Shown here piece after piece: positions 1 to 7,017 of a stretch of 15,502 nt of DNA. Source of the DNA: an uncultured Lachnospiraceae bacterium (GTDB lineage Bacteria; Bacillota; Clostridia; Lachnospirales; Lachnospiraceae); NCBI GenBank assembly GCA_958426095.1, contig CATZYB010000036.1, positions 1 through 15,502 on the forward strand. Reading direction: 5' to 3'. Positions within the stretch are counted from its first letter, which is position 1; each line of letters starts with the position of its first letter. The position numbers were made by a program, and so were the translations under genes. The notes beneath the pieces are model-generated. The model ran no database searches. It was not told where the DNA came from and saw nothing but the letters and a program-made list of their open reading frames with translations.

Positions 1-1840
1 CTTTCATCAACTTATCCTCAGTTTCTGCAATAGCCTTTGAAACTGCGATCAGGTCACGGACAGCCTTCTTGATCGTCTGAGGTGTAATTCCATGTTCTTC
101 ATTATATGCCTGCTGAAGCTGCCGACGACGATTCGTTTCATCGATTGCCCGTTTCATAGAATCCGTCATGGTATCCGCATACATGATAACATGGCCCTCC
201 GAATTTCGTGCTGCACGCCCGATGGTCTGAATCAATGACGTCTCCGAACGAAGGAAGCCCTCCTTATCCGCATCCAAAATAGCCACTAAAGTAATCTCCG
301 GAATATCCAGCCCTTCTCGTAAAAGATTGATGCCGACAAGCACATCAAAAACATTCATTCGTAAATCCCGCACGATCTCTGTCCGTTCCAGCGTATCAAT
401 GTCCGAATGCAGATACTTGACCCGAATACCCGCTTCCCGCATATAATCCGTCAGGTCCTCTGCCATGCGCTTGGTCAGTGTCGTGATCAGTACTTTATGC
501 CCCTGACTTGTCTCCCGATTAACTTCACTAATCAAATCATCAATCTGTCCCTTTACCGGCCGCACGGAAATCTCCGGATCCAAAAGTCCCGTTGGACGGA
601 TGATCTGCTCTGTCCGCAGCAATTCATGTTCCGCTTCATAGACATTTGGCGTTGCGGAAACAAACAGCATCTGGTCAATTTTACTCTCAAACTCCTGAAA
701 GTTCAGCGGTCGGTTATCCTTGGCCGACGGCAGACGGAATCCATAATCCACCAATGTTGTCTTTCGTGACTGGTCCCCGGCATACATCCCCCGCACCTGC
801 GGAATCGTCATATGAGACTCGTCCACAATGATCAGAAATTCGTCCGGAAAATAATCCAACAACGTATGAGGCGTTGCTCCCGGCTCCAATCCGGCCAGAT
901 GGCGCGAATAATTCTCAATACCGGAACAAAAACCCGTTTCCCTCATCATTTCGATATCGAAATTCGTTCGCTCTGAAATCCTCTGTGCTTCCAATAGCTT
1001 GTCTTCACTTTTAAAATACTGTATCCGTTCTTCAAGTTCCTTCTCGATATTTACGATCGCCGCTTCCATCTTCTCTTTGGAAACAACATAATGAGATGCC
1101 GGAAAGATCGCCACATGCTCCAGACGCGCTTTAATTTCTCCCGTCAGAGGGTCAAAAGATGTGATACGGTCCACCTCGTCTCCGAAAAACTCTATGCGTA
1201 CTGCTTCACCTTCCGCAGCCGCCGGATAAATTTCCACAACATCTCCATGAACACGGAAAGTTCCCCTCTTAAAGTCCATGTCATTTCGTTCATACTGGAT
1301 GTCAATCAATTTCCGGACCACATCATCCCGCTCTTTCTCCATCCCCGGACGCAGAGATACAACCATCTCCTTATAATCAATCGGACTTCCCAAACCATAA
1401 ATGCAGGATACGGAAGATATAATGATCACATCGTCCCGTTCCGTCAGGGCCGCCGTTGCCGAATGGCGCAGCTTGTCAATCTCATCATTGATTGCCGAGT
1501 CCTTTGCAATGTAGGTATCCGTCTGAGGTACATAAGCCTCCGGCTGATAATAATCATAATAGGAGACAAAATATTCCACTGCGTTCTCCGGAAAAAACTC
1601 TTTAAATTCTCCGTAGAGCTGGGCGGCCAGTGTCTTATTATGAGCCAACACCAGCGTTGGCTTGTTCAGCGCCTGAATGACATTCGCCATTGTAAATGTC
1701 TTGCCTGAACCCGTGACGCCAAGCAGTGTCTGAAACTGGTTTCCTTCTTTGAACCCTTTCACCAGGGCCTCAATGGCCTGCGGCTGGTCGCCGGTGGGCG
1801 TGTATGGTGCTTTTAATTTAAATCGTTTTTCTTCTAACAT
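1..1840 (-). CDS. uvrB: UvrABC excinuclease subunit B (3' end outside the window)
   Basis: UvrB is the helicase-like, damage-verifying subunit of nucleotide excision repair; it is loaded by UvrA and recruits the nuclease UvrC. The first 613 residues are visible and are unmistakable: start MLEEKRFKLKAPYTPTGDQP, Walker A GVTGSGKT at residues 41-48, the Tyr-rich beta-hairpin YYDYYQPEAYVP near 94-105 that clamps DNA, the DESH motif (D340-H343), and the helicase motif VI IGRAARN near residue 540. The missing remainder should hold the C-terminal UVR motif that binds UvrC. The ATG at 1838-1840 is supported by the ribosome site AAGGGGAG (1849-1856), 8 nt upstream. No terminator or clear promoter was found between it and the ATPase gene upstream, so read-through from that gene is possible. 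No obvious SOS (LexA) box was seen in the 200 bases upstream. A 33-bp piece of its Walker A coding region recurs at 3461-3493. Confidence 0.97.
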   Translation of the reverse strand, partial: MLEEKRFKLKAPYTPTGDQPQAIEALVKGFKEGNQFQTLLGVTGSGKTFTMANVIQALNKPTLVLAHNKTLAAQLYGEFKEFFPENAVEYFVSYYDYYQPEAYVPQTDTYIAKDSAINDEIDKLRHSATAALTERDDVIIISSVSCIYGLGSPIDYKEMVVSLRPGMEKERDDVVRKLIDIQYERNDMDFKRGTFRVHGDVVEIYPAAAEGEAVRIEFFGDEVDRITSFDPLTGEIKARLEHVAIFPASHYVVSKEKMEAAIVNIEKELEERIQYFKSEDKLLEAQRISERTNFDIEMMRETGFCSGIENYSRHLAGLEPGATPHTLLDYFPDEFLIIVDESHMTIPQVRGMYAGDQSRKTTLVDYGFRLPSAKDNRPLNFQEFESKIDQMLFVSATPNVYEAEHELLRTEQIIRPTGLLDPEISVRPVKGQIDDLISEVNRETSQGHKVLITTLTKRMAEDLTDYMREAGIRVKYLHSDIDTLERTEIVRDLRMNVFDVLVGINLLREGLDIPEITLVAILDADKEGFLRSETSLIQTIGRAARNSEGHVIMYADTMTDSMKRAIDETNRRRQLQQAYNEEHGITPQTIKKAVRDLIAVSKAIAETEDKLMK

Positions 1841-1896
1841 AAGCAGTTCTCCCCTTGTTTTTATATGCCAACGAATTTTTCGTATAAAGCTGCTTT

Positions 1897-2046
1897 TCAT
1901 AATCCGCCAAAAGTGCTTTTGAACGAATCGAGTCCTAGTATCATGTTACGAAATATTCTAATAGTAATTTCATCTGTTAATGGCTCATTTAATACTTTTA
2001 TAGCATCCGCTTCTTCCACGCTTTCATTCAGACGGCACTTGATCAG
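1897..2046 (-). pseudogene. 3' relic of an unidentified gene
   Basis: Between the ATPase stop codon and uvrB there is a 49-codon open stretch ending in TGA at 1897-1899, in a different frame from the ATPase. Its translation looks like real protein (it contains EEADAIKVLNEPLTDE and ends SFKSTFGGL) rather than random sequence. An in-frame TAA at 2047-2049 closes it upstream. It has no in-frame ATG before residue 35, and the GTG at codon 10 has no ribosome binding site. I read it as the surviving 3' end of a gene whose 5' part was lost when the neighbouring ATPase gene arrived. I do not recognise the family. Alternatives are a small gene translationally coupled to the ATPase through a non-standard start, or a chance open frame. 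Confidence 0.35.
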
Positions 2047-3296
2047 TTATTTAAACTATCCTCATTCAACAGGAAATCATAGACACTCATAACCAACACT
2101 CCATCATCATTGTAATACGGTGCAGGTGCATCTTTCGTAATGATAATCTTCTTGAAGAAATCGCCGGTCAACATCAGGGCGCGCTGCTCTTGCTCCATCT
2201 TTGCCTGATCCGGAATCGCATAGGCTGACTGGATATAGTAACGCTTAGAGCCTTTGTTGCAGACAAAATCAATTTCCAACTGCTTGCGGATTCCGTGACC
2301 TTTTTCATTGGTTTTATTCAGCGTGATAACGCCCACATCCACATTGAAGCCCCGTATCTTCAGCTCATTGAAGATGATATTCTCCATAGTATGAGTTTCT
2401 TCCAATTGACGGAAATTAAGACGGGCATTGCGTAATCCCAGATCGGTAAAGTAATATTTGACCGGTGTGTCGATATACTTCTTACCCTTAATGTCATATC
2501 GGACAGCACTGTCAATCAGGAAGGAATCACAAAGATAGTCAATATATCTCTTGATGGTGGTGTTGCTGATGGTTTTTTGCTTGACACTTTTGAAGGTAGC
2601 CGACAACTTTGTAGGGTTTGTAAGCGAGCCGATAGCAGATGAAAGAATATTCAGAAGTTCCTCCAATTCTGCCCGGTTGCGTACATTATGTCTTCCTACA
2701 ATATCCGAAATATAGGTCTCTTCAAACAACGATTTGAGGAAATTAATCCTTTCTTCCGGACTTGAAATAATCATGATAGGCGGCAGTCCGCCGTAAAGCA
2801 TATATTCATTCCAGCCGTCCTGTTTCGTCCCCGAATAAACAGACATAAATTCGGCAAAACTGAGAGGATACATATGAACTTCATCTCCCCGACCTCGAAA
2901 TTCGGTAATCACATCCTTCGATAAAAACCGTGCATTGCTTCCTGTCACATATACATCCACATTTTTCATACGGATCAGGCTGTTTAATACGGATTCAAAC
3001 TCTCCCAAAAGCTGCACCTCGTCTAACAGCACATAGTACATTCCATCGTCTTTAATCTGCTCCTTGAGATAAGGATATAAAACTTCCGGATCACGAAAAC
3101 GCTTATTCTCAAAGGAGTCAAACGCAATTTCTATTATGTGCTGTTCATCCACTCCTTCTGCCAGCAAATGTTCCTTGAACAGATTAAACAACAAGTAGGA
3201 CTTTCCACAACGGCGGATGCCAGTTACCACCTTGATAAGTCCATTGTGCTTTTTATTTATGAGCTTATTCAAATAGATGTCTCTCTTAATTTCCAT
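2043..3296 (-). CDS. AAA family ATPase with DUF4143-type C-terminal domain
   Basis: This is a 417-residue cytoplasmic ATPase of the AAA_14/DUF4143 type, a very common but functionally unresolved family in Bacteria and Archaea, often carried in several copies and in accessory regions. The Walker A motif is GIRRCGKS at residues 26-33; Walker B is YYVLLDEVQLL with D92-E93; the following VTGSNARFL near residue 119 fits a sensor strand, with Arg residues in EFRGRGDE shortly after. The C-terminal half (about 195-400) matches the DUF4143 pattern: a winged-helix-like segment (TTIKRYIDYLCDSFLI), then a region like a degenerate PD-(D/E)XK fold (QLEIDFVCNKG, YYIQSAYAI) in which the usual E-x-K lysine appears to be missing. 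Length is normal for the family and the gene appears intact. The ATG at 3294-3296 is preceded by AAGAAGGGA. The same-strand neighbour upstream is the putative defence nuclease, 256 bases away. Substrate and role are unknown. Confidence 0.85.
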   Translation of the reverse strand: MEIKRDIYLNKLINKKHNGLIKVVTGIRRCGKSYLLFNLFKEHLLAEGVDEQHIIEIAFDSFENKRFRDPEVLYPYLKEQIKDDGMYYVLLDEVQLLGEFESVLNSLIRMKNVDVYVTGSNARFLSKDVITEFRGRGDEVHMYPLSFAEFMSVYSGTKQDGWNEYMLYGGLPPIMIISSPEERINFLKSLFEETYISDIVGRHNVRNRAELEELLNILSSAIGSLTNPTKLSATFKSVKQKTISNTTIKRYIDYLCDSFLIDSAVRYDIKGKKYIDTPVKYYFTDLGLRNARLNFRQLEETHTMENIIFNELKIRGFNVDVGVITLNKTNEKGHGIRKQLEIDFVCNKGSKRYYIQSAYAIPDQAKMEQEQRALMLTGDFFKKIIITKDAPAPYYNDDGVLVMSVYDFLLNEDSLNN

Positions 3297-3310
3297 ATCA
3301 TATCCCTTCT

Positions 3311-3356
3311 TTCTACTGAAATTTTTTGCGACTTATCGCAGTTTTATGCAGTAGAA
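3311..3356 (-). promoter_or_regulatory. Two-tier hairpin in the leader of the ATPase gene
   Basis: An 8-bp inverted repeat (ttctactg at 3311-3318 and cagtagaa at 3349-3356) encloses a second 5-bp hairpin (tgcga at 3327-3331, tcgca at 3336-3340, loop ctta). On the minus strand this lies directly before the ribosome binding site of the ATPase gene, so it could influence translation, but there is no U-run to make it a terminator and no known riboswitch is recognisable. It could also be fortuitous. Confidence 0.25.
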
Positions 3357-3460
3357 TCCAATAAAGAAATATACCAACCAAAACTGCAACACTTTAAAAA
3401 CTGAAACCAGCATAGCGTCACCTATATCGACTGGATGCAAAATTCCTACGACGAAGTACT

Positions 3461-3493
3461 TTCGCCATTGTAAATGTCTTGCCTGAACCCGTG
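3461..3493 (-). repeat. Exact 33-bp copy of a uvrB segment encoding Walker A
   Basis: Bases 3461-3493 are identical over 33 bp to 1683-1715 inside uvrB, in the same orientation. On the minus strand the segment encodes the uvrB residues TGSGKTFTMA. The match stops abruptly on both sides (the bases at 3460 and 3494 differ from those at 1682 and 1716), and nothing else nearby resembles uvrB. Here it is non-coding: it sits between the nuclease-like gene and the ATPase gene. It is too long for chance similarity of P-loops at the DNA level and looks like a rearrangement or insertion scar. Confidence 0.9.
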
Positions 3494-3537
3494 TCGGATT
3501 CACTTTATGTTTCGGACAACATTTAAGTTTCCCGACA
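3492..3537. repeat. 46-bp block with TGTCGG/CCGACA ends and tandem 19-bp repeats, possible transposon end
   Basis: The block starts with TGTCGG (3492-3497) and ends with CCGACA (3532-3537), an inverted pair with TG...CA termini. Read on the minus strand it holds two adjacent 19-bp imperfect direct repeats, 3537-3519 and 3518-3500, both starting TGTC and agreeing at 12 of 19 positions without gaps. Repeated motifs behind a TG...CA end are typical of IS21-family and related transposon termini, but no transposase is present, so this would be an orphan end. It overlaps the last two bases of the 33-bp uvrB copy. Confidence 0.35.
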
Positions 3538-3552
3538 TATCACCAGATCTTT

Positions 3553-4986
3553 CTACTTCTCCAACTCCATGAGCATATTATCCAACATGGTATATAAATA
3601 ATCTGAAGGTTCTTCATTATTCCGCTTCGCCTCCAGCATATGAATAGCATCCTCATTGGATATACTAATTATCAATTTCCCGCTCTCTCGCAGAACGCCT
3701 TTTATTGCTTTGTCGGCATTTTTGTCTGCCCCATTACAGGATAGAATAATGGCAACACGGCGCAAAGCCTTCGCATACAAATACTTCTCAGTGGTATAGA
3801 TTTCTTTTTGGGTTATCGCGTCTTTATAATTTTTAAACTCAAAGATAATATATTTGGTATTAAAGAAATCCTCCAAAAACCTCCAGAAAGGACTTACTTT
3901 ATCATCTTTGATTTTACATATCAAATCAAACCGGTATAAATCATCATTGGATTTTTTCTGTTCCTTCCATACGGCCAGGTCATCCATAAACAGTTCCTTT
4001 AAAATTTTCGTACATAATTTCTCATATTCGCCGCTTTTTCTATGCACATCCCAGGTTTCAATCTCATTAATATACCTGTCAATCGATTTATCCGAAGCTT
4101 TGCCAATATTTTCCTGTACTTTCTTCTCATTATCCGCTCCTGCTGTTATACGCAAATCCGGCGCCTTCGGCAGCACATCGTCAATCGTATAATCGATCAT
4201 TGACAGCAGGCGTTCTCTGAGCTTTTCATTATTATTTACCAGATATAATAAATTAGCCAAATCCAAAATAATAACACGGCCATCAATGTTCAAATTATTA
4301 ATCTTATCCCACCGCACAACATTTCCTACGACCAATACTTTGAGCGCCTTCGAATGCTGTGTGTTTCTCAGCGATAATCGATAAGCCATCTGTTTAAGCA
4401 GAGCGATTTCCATAAATTTCCGCCGATATGTTTTCACTTCAATATAGCAGTAATCCTGATCATGGCCCGCAATGATATCCCATCCCGAATCTCTCTTTAT
4501 TTCTAAAGTATCTGTTTCAATATTCCATCCCGAAGATGAAAATATGTCAGAAACCAGAGTTTCAAACATTACTCCCCGATACATCGGACTCTGACTGTAA
4601 TCTTTTAATGCATTGACCGTTTTTTCTATAAGTTCACCGGAACTGTTCCAATACCATATGCTTGCACGACGCTTCAACTCAACAGATATATCTATGGCCA
4701 CATCCGCACCATTCTTTATCAACATAATAATGTTTTTACCGGCTTCTGCCGCATATCGCATCTCTTCATCTAAATAATCATGATGGGCTTCCCCATAAAC
4801 AAAAACACATACCTGGCATTTATCAATTATTTTAAAAGCCGTATCCCGAATCGTTTCGGTATTTTCGCTTGAAAGCATTCCACCCAACACTTCATATCCC
4901 TGTTCAGAAAGCGCTTCATTCAAATTCGCAAAAATACCCTGATCCGCATCCTTACCAAAGTCACAATATACTTTAATTCCGGCCAT
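3553..4986 (-). CDS. Putative defence protein: TIR/deoxyribosyltransferase-like domain plus two PD-(D/E)XK nuclease-like domains
   Basis: This 477-residue soluble protein has three apparent domains. Residues 1-~125 resemble the TIR-like/nucleoside deoxyribosyltransferase-like Rossmann fold: a strand IKVYCDF, strand VCVFVYG (59-65), then YLDEEMRYAAEAGKNIIMLI (71-90), where the Glu pair followed by YA...GK is the typical active-site helix. Residues ~135-250 look like an Mrr-type restriction endonuclease: E142, D170 (GWDII) and E183-x-K185 (IEVKTYR), followed by a Gln (Q199). Residues ~318-450 look like a second nuclease fold: E322, D354 (RFDLI) and E383-x-K385 (IFEFKNY), then strands VAIILS and KLIISIS. 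By family knowledge such fusions of a nucleotide-binding or NAD-cleaving domain to nucleases suggest antiphage immunity; that role is inferred. The start at 4986 is chosen over an in-frame GTG at 5016 because GAAGGGGGTG lies just upstream of this ATG. AT-rich TATGAT/TAGAAT motifs (about 5027-5040) could be a -10 box, without a clear -35. No downstream terminator is evident. Confidence 0.7.
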   Translation of the reverse strand: MAGIKVYCDFGKDADQGIFANLNEALSEQGYEVLGGMLSSENTETIRDTAFKIIDKCQVCVFVYGEAHHDYLDEEMRYAAEAGKNIIMLIKNGADVAIDISVELKRRASIWYWNSSGELIEKTVNALKDYSQSPMYRGVMFETLVSDIFSSSGWNIETDTLEIKRDSGWDIIAGHDQDYCYIEVKTYRRKFMEIALLKQMAYRLSLRNTQHSKALKVLVVGNVVRWDKINNLNIDGRVIILDLANLLYLVNNNEKLRERLLSMIDYTIDDVLPKAPDLRITAGADNEKKVQENIGKASDKSIDRYINEIETWDVHRKSGEYEKLCTKILKELFMDDLAVWKEQKKSNDDLYRFDLICKIKDDKVSPFWRFLEDFFNTKYIIFEFKNYKDAITQKEIYTTEKYLYAKALRRVAIILSCNGADKNADKAIKGVLRESGKLIISISNEDAIHMLEAKRNNEEPSDYLYTMLDNMLMELEK

Positions 4987-4992
4987 GCCAAG

Positions 4993-5002
4993 CACCCCCT
5001 TC
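4993..5002 (-). promoter_or_regulatory. Ribosome binding site fixing the start of the nuclease-like gene
   Basis: The minus-strand sequence GAAGGGGGTG lies 6 nt upstream of the ATG at 4984-4986. The longer alternative start, a GTG at 5014-5016, has no comparable purine-rich site upstream, and this site would fall inside its coding sequence. It therefore decides for the 477-residue protein. Confidence 0.75.
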
Positions 5003-5038
5003 AACAAACAATTCACTCGTATTCATATTCTATCATAT

Positions 5039-5085
5039 CAAAAAAAGAAAGTACAGAACGCAATCGAATGTTTGTTCTGTACTTT
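5039..5085 (-). terminator. Rho-independent terminator of the regulator-MATE operon
   Basis: On the minus strand, just past the MATE stop codon, a perfect 12-bp inverted repeat (aaagtacagaac at 5048-5059 and gttctgtacttt at 5074-5085, 14-nt loop) is followed by CTTTTTTTG. The stem plus U-run is a classic intrinsic terminator and separates the operon from the nuclease-like gene. Confidence 0.85.
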
Positions 5086-5093
5086 TAATACCC

Positions 5094-6488
5094 TTATTTT
5101 ACCACAATTTGTGTTAATTTTTTAAAATTTCCGGAAACCATAGCGAGTGAGAGAACACACGCCAGAAAATCTGCGATCGGCCCAGCAAATAAAACGCCAT
5201 CCAGCCCCCAAAGGAGGGGCATCAAAATCAGCAATGGAATCAGGAAAAAGCCCTGACGGGACAGGGAAAGAATGATCCCCTGACGCACATTCCCCGTACT
5301 TGTAAAGTAATTTACCGACACCGGCTGAACTCCATACACGCAGACCATAAATATATATATACGCAGATAGCGTTCCGCAAACTGGAAATAGAGTTCATCT
5401 CCTGTACCAAATATTCCCGTAAGCTGGCGCGGAAATGTCTGGAATATGACAAAGGCCAGCACACTGATGATCACTGCGGCAGTCACTGCCTTTTTATAGG
5501 TTTCCTTCACCCGGTCATAATTTTTAGCGCCCATATTAAATCCAAGGATCGGCTGGCATCCCTGGGCCAGGCCAACGGCAAAAGATGCAAGAATACTGTT
5601 AAGTTTTGCAATGACCCCAGATACAGCCAGCGGAATATCACTGCCATAAATGGACAAAGCTCCATAATGGGTCAGAGTATTATTTAATACAATATTGACC
5701 AGCATCATAATCGTATGATTAATAAAATTTGAAGTTCCAAGCTTGACAATATCAATGACGTATTTCATTCTCAGACCCAGCATTTCAAACCGTATCTTAA
5801 ATGTCTTGAACCGTGGGAAATATGCAAGACACATAAGAAAGGATATGCATTGCCCGGTGATGGTCGCCAGAGCGGCCCCCTGAATACCCCACTGAAAAAT
5901 GAACATAAAAAGCCAGTCCATAAAAACATTCAATACAGCTCCAGTCACGGTACAGGCCATCGAATATGCAGGGCTTCCATCGGCACGAATAATGGTACTT
6001 CCCGCATTGGTAAATAATAAAAATGGCAGGCCAAAGGCCGTGATCCCCAGATAAAGCTGGGCGTACGGAAGGACATTTTCCGTCGCTCCGCATAACAGAA
6101 GAATCGGCGTTTTTAAAGCCAGAACAATACCCATCATCAAAATTCCAAGAATGACCATCAATGTCAGTCCTGTACCTAAATATTTTTTTGCCTCTTCTTC
6201 TCTTTTTGCACCAAGGCTGATATTGAAATTTGCCGCAGTTCCCACCCCGGAAAGCTGGGCAAAAGCTACCGTAAAGGTCACGACCGGAAAAGCCACGTTG
6301 GTAGCCGCATTTCCAAGCATACCGACAACATGACCAATAAATATCTGGTCGGTAATATTATAGGCCGCGCTTACAAGCATACTGATAATTGAAGGAATGG
6401 CAAATTTTCGAATTAATCCCATGATCGGTGCATATCCTAACGGATTCCCCGAAGCATTTCCTTTTGCTGCCATTTGATCATCATTCAT
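5094..6488 (-). CDS. MATE family multidrug/cation efflux transporter (MepA-like)
   Basis: This is a 464-residue integral membrane protein of the MATE family, which expels cationic drugs and dyes in exchange for Na+ or H+. The sequence has the expected twelve hydrophobic segments and family signatures: the start of helix 1 (IRKFAIPSIISMLVSAAYNITDQIFIGH), GNAATNVAFP before helix 2, the loop FNISLGAKREEEAKKYLGTG, and in the second half QGCQPILGFNMGAKNYDRVKETYKKA, the C-lobe equivalent of the same motif. Length is normal. The ATG at 6486-6488 is chosen because AAGGAGG lies 9 nt upstream; a longer frame reaching 6638 would overlap the regulator gene and adds a basic, non-membrane tail unlike the family. 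It follows the MarR gene by 28 nt, the arrangement known from Staphylococcus aureus mepR-mepA, and ends at a terminator. Substrate cannot be read from sequence. Confidence 0.93.
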   Translation of the reverse strand: MNDDQMAAKGNASGNPLGYAPIMGLIRKFAIPSIISMLVSAAYNITDQIFIGHVVGMLGNAATNVAFPVVTFTVAFAQLSGVGTAANFNISLGAKREEEAKKYLGTGLTLMVILGILMMGIVLALKTPILLLCGATENVLPYAQLYLGITAFGLPFLLFTNAGSTIIRADGSPAYSMACTVTGAVLNVFMDWLFMFIFQWGIQGAALATITGQCISFLMCLAYFPRFKTFKIRFEMLGLRMKYVIDIVKLGTSNFINHTIMMLVNIVLNNTLTHYGALSIYGSDIPLAVSGVIAKLNSILASFAVGLAQGCQPILGFNMGAKNYDRVKETYKKAVTAAVIISVLAFVIFQTFPRQLTGIFGTGDELYFQFAERYLRIYIFMVCVYGVQPVSVNYFTSTGNVRQGIILSLSRQGFFLIPLLILMPLLWGLDGVLFAGPIADFLACVLSLAMVSGNFKKLTQIVVK

Positions 6489-6497
6489 GACAGGCGT

Positions 6498-6504
6498 CCT
6501 CCTT
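6498..6504 (-). promoter_or_regulatory. Ribosome binding site fixing the MATE start
   Basis: The minus strand reads AAGGAGG, a full anti-16S match, with 9 nt to the ATG at 6486-6488. It sits in the 28-nt gap after the MarR stop codon and rules out the longer in-frame start inside the regulator gene. Confidence 0.85.
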
Positions 6505-6516
6505 CCCCATTGTCTT

Positions 6517-6969
6517 CTAGTTTCTGTCATCTCTGTTTTTTCCGGACAGTAATTCTGCAAAATTGGCCTCCATCTTTGTGAGCGCCTTTTGAACCACTTC
6601 CAGCTCTTCCTTAGGAATCCCCCGGGTGACAGCATCATTGAAAGCTAACAAATCTTTCTGTACCTCTGACCCAAGTTCTCTGGTCAAAGGTGTCGGATAA
6701 ATCCGGTTCTGACGTCTGTCCTGTGTGTCCTTTACCCGCGTCAAATATCCCTTTTCTTCGAGAGTTCTGACGACCCGTGTCGTTACTGCCTTATCCACAC
6801 AGACCATCTCTGTCAGTTCTTCCTGGGACACTCCCTCGCATCTCTGCAAAGCCATAAAAAAGGGCTGTTCGGCGGCTGTAATATTATATTTATGTTTTAA
6901 CATTGTTCCCATATACATCTGACCTTTTCTGGCCAATAATGTGATCATACGCATTGTACTTCGCTTCAT
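6517..6969 (-). CDS. MarR family transcriptional regulator
   Basis: This 150-residue protein has the MarR layout: an N-terminal dimerisation helix (~1-30), a winged helix-turn-helix (helices about residues 48-72, SQEELTEMVCVDKAVTTRVVRTLEEKGYL) and a wing with the hallmark D-x-x-D-R-R (D81, D84-R86) before a C-terminal dimerisation helix. Such proteins are usually repressors that leave DNA when they bind a small phenolic or cationic ligand. It is the first gene of the operon with the MATE pump, so it very probably controls that pump and itself through the palindrome at 7002-7021. The ATG at 6967-6969 is supported by GAGGTGA 7 nt upstream. Context resembles mepR, but orthology was not tested. 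Confidence 0.92.
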   Translation of the reverse strand: MKRSTMRMITLLARKGQMYMGTMLKHKYNITAAEQPFFMALQRCEGVSQEELTEMVCVDKAVTTRVVRTLEEKGYLTRVKDTQDRRQNRIYPTPLTRELGSEVQKDLLAFNDAVTRGIPKEELEVVQKALTKMEANFAELLSGKNRDDRN

Positions 6970-6988
6970 TTCGCATCACCTCAAGTAC

Positions 6989-7017
6989 AGAATAGCAAAC
7001 ATTAGTTGATGTGTCAA
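6989..7017 (-). promoter_or_regulatory. Sigma-A-type promoter of the regulator-MATE operon
   Basis: The minus strand carries TTGACA (7012-7017, a perfect -35), a 17-nt spacer and TATTCT (6989-6994, a 4/6 match to the -10 consensus). It would start transcription about 12-15 nt upstream of the MarR ribosome binding site. The -35 box lies inside the palindromic operator. Confidence 0.8.

Noticed and set aside
1091..1708. 205-residue open frame on the plus strand
   Set aside because: It lies entirely antisense to uvrB, has no ribosome binding site and its composition is that of a reversed frame of a conserved gene.
1857..1890. Promoter-like AT-rich stretch and acgaa/ttcgt hairpin just upstream of uvrB
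   Set aside because: The best -10-like box (TATAAA) would start transcription inside the ribosome binding site, and the small hairpin does not match an SOS box.
3405..3473. 22-codon plus-strand open stretch (VTYIDWMQNSYDEV-like) ending in the uvrB copy
   Set aside because: Its residues look protein-like, but it is short, has no start signal, and its last codons come from the antisense of the duplicated uvrB segment; chance cannot be excluded.
4987..5016. GTG start adding 10 residues to the nuclease-like protein
   Set aside because: The best ribosome binding site lies inside this extension and is placed for the ATG at 4986.
6489..6638. N-terminal extension of the MATE protein by 50 residues
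   Set aside because: It would overlap the MarR gene, is strongly basic and unlike the family, while a full AAGGAGG site precedes the inner ATG.
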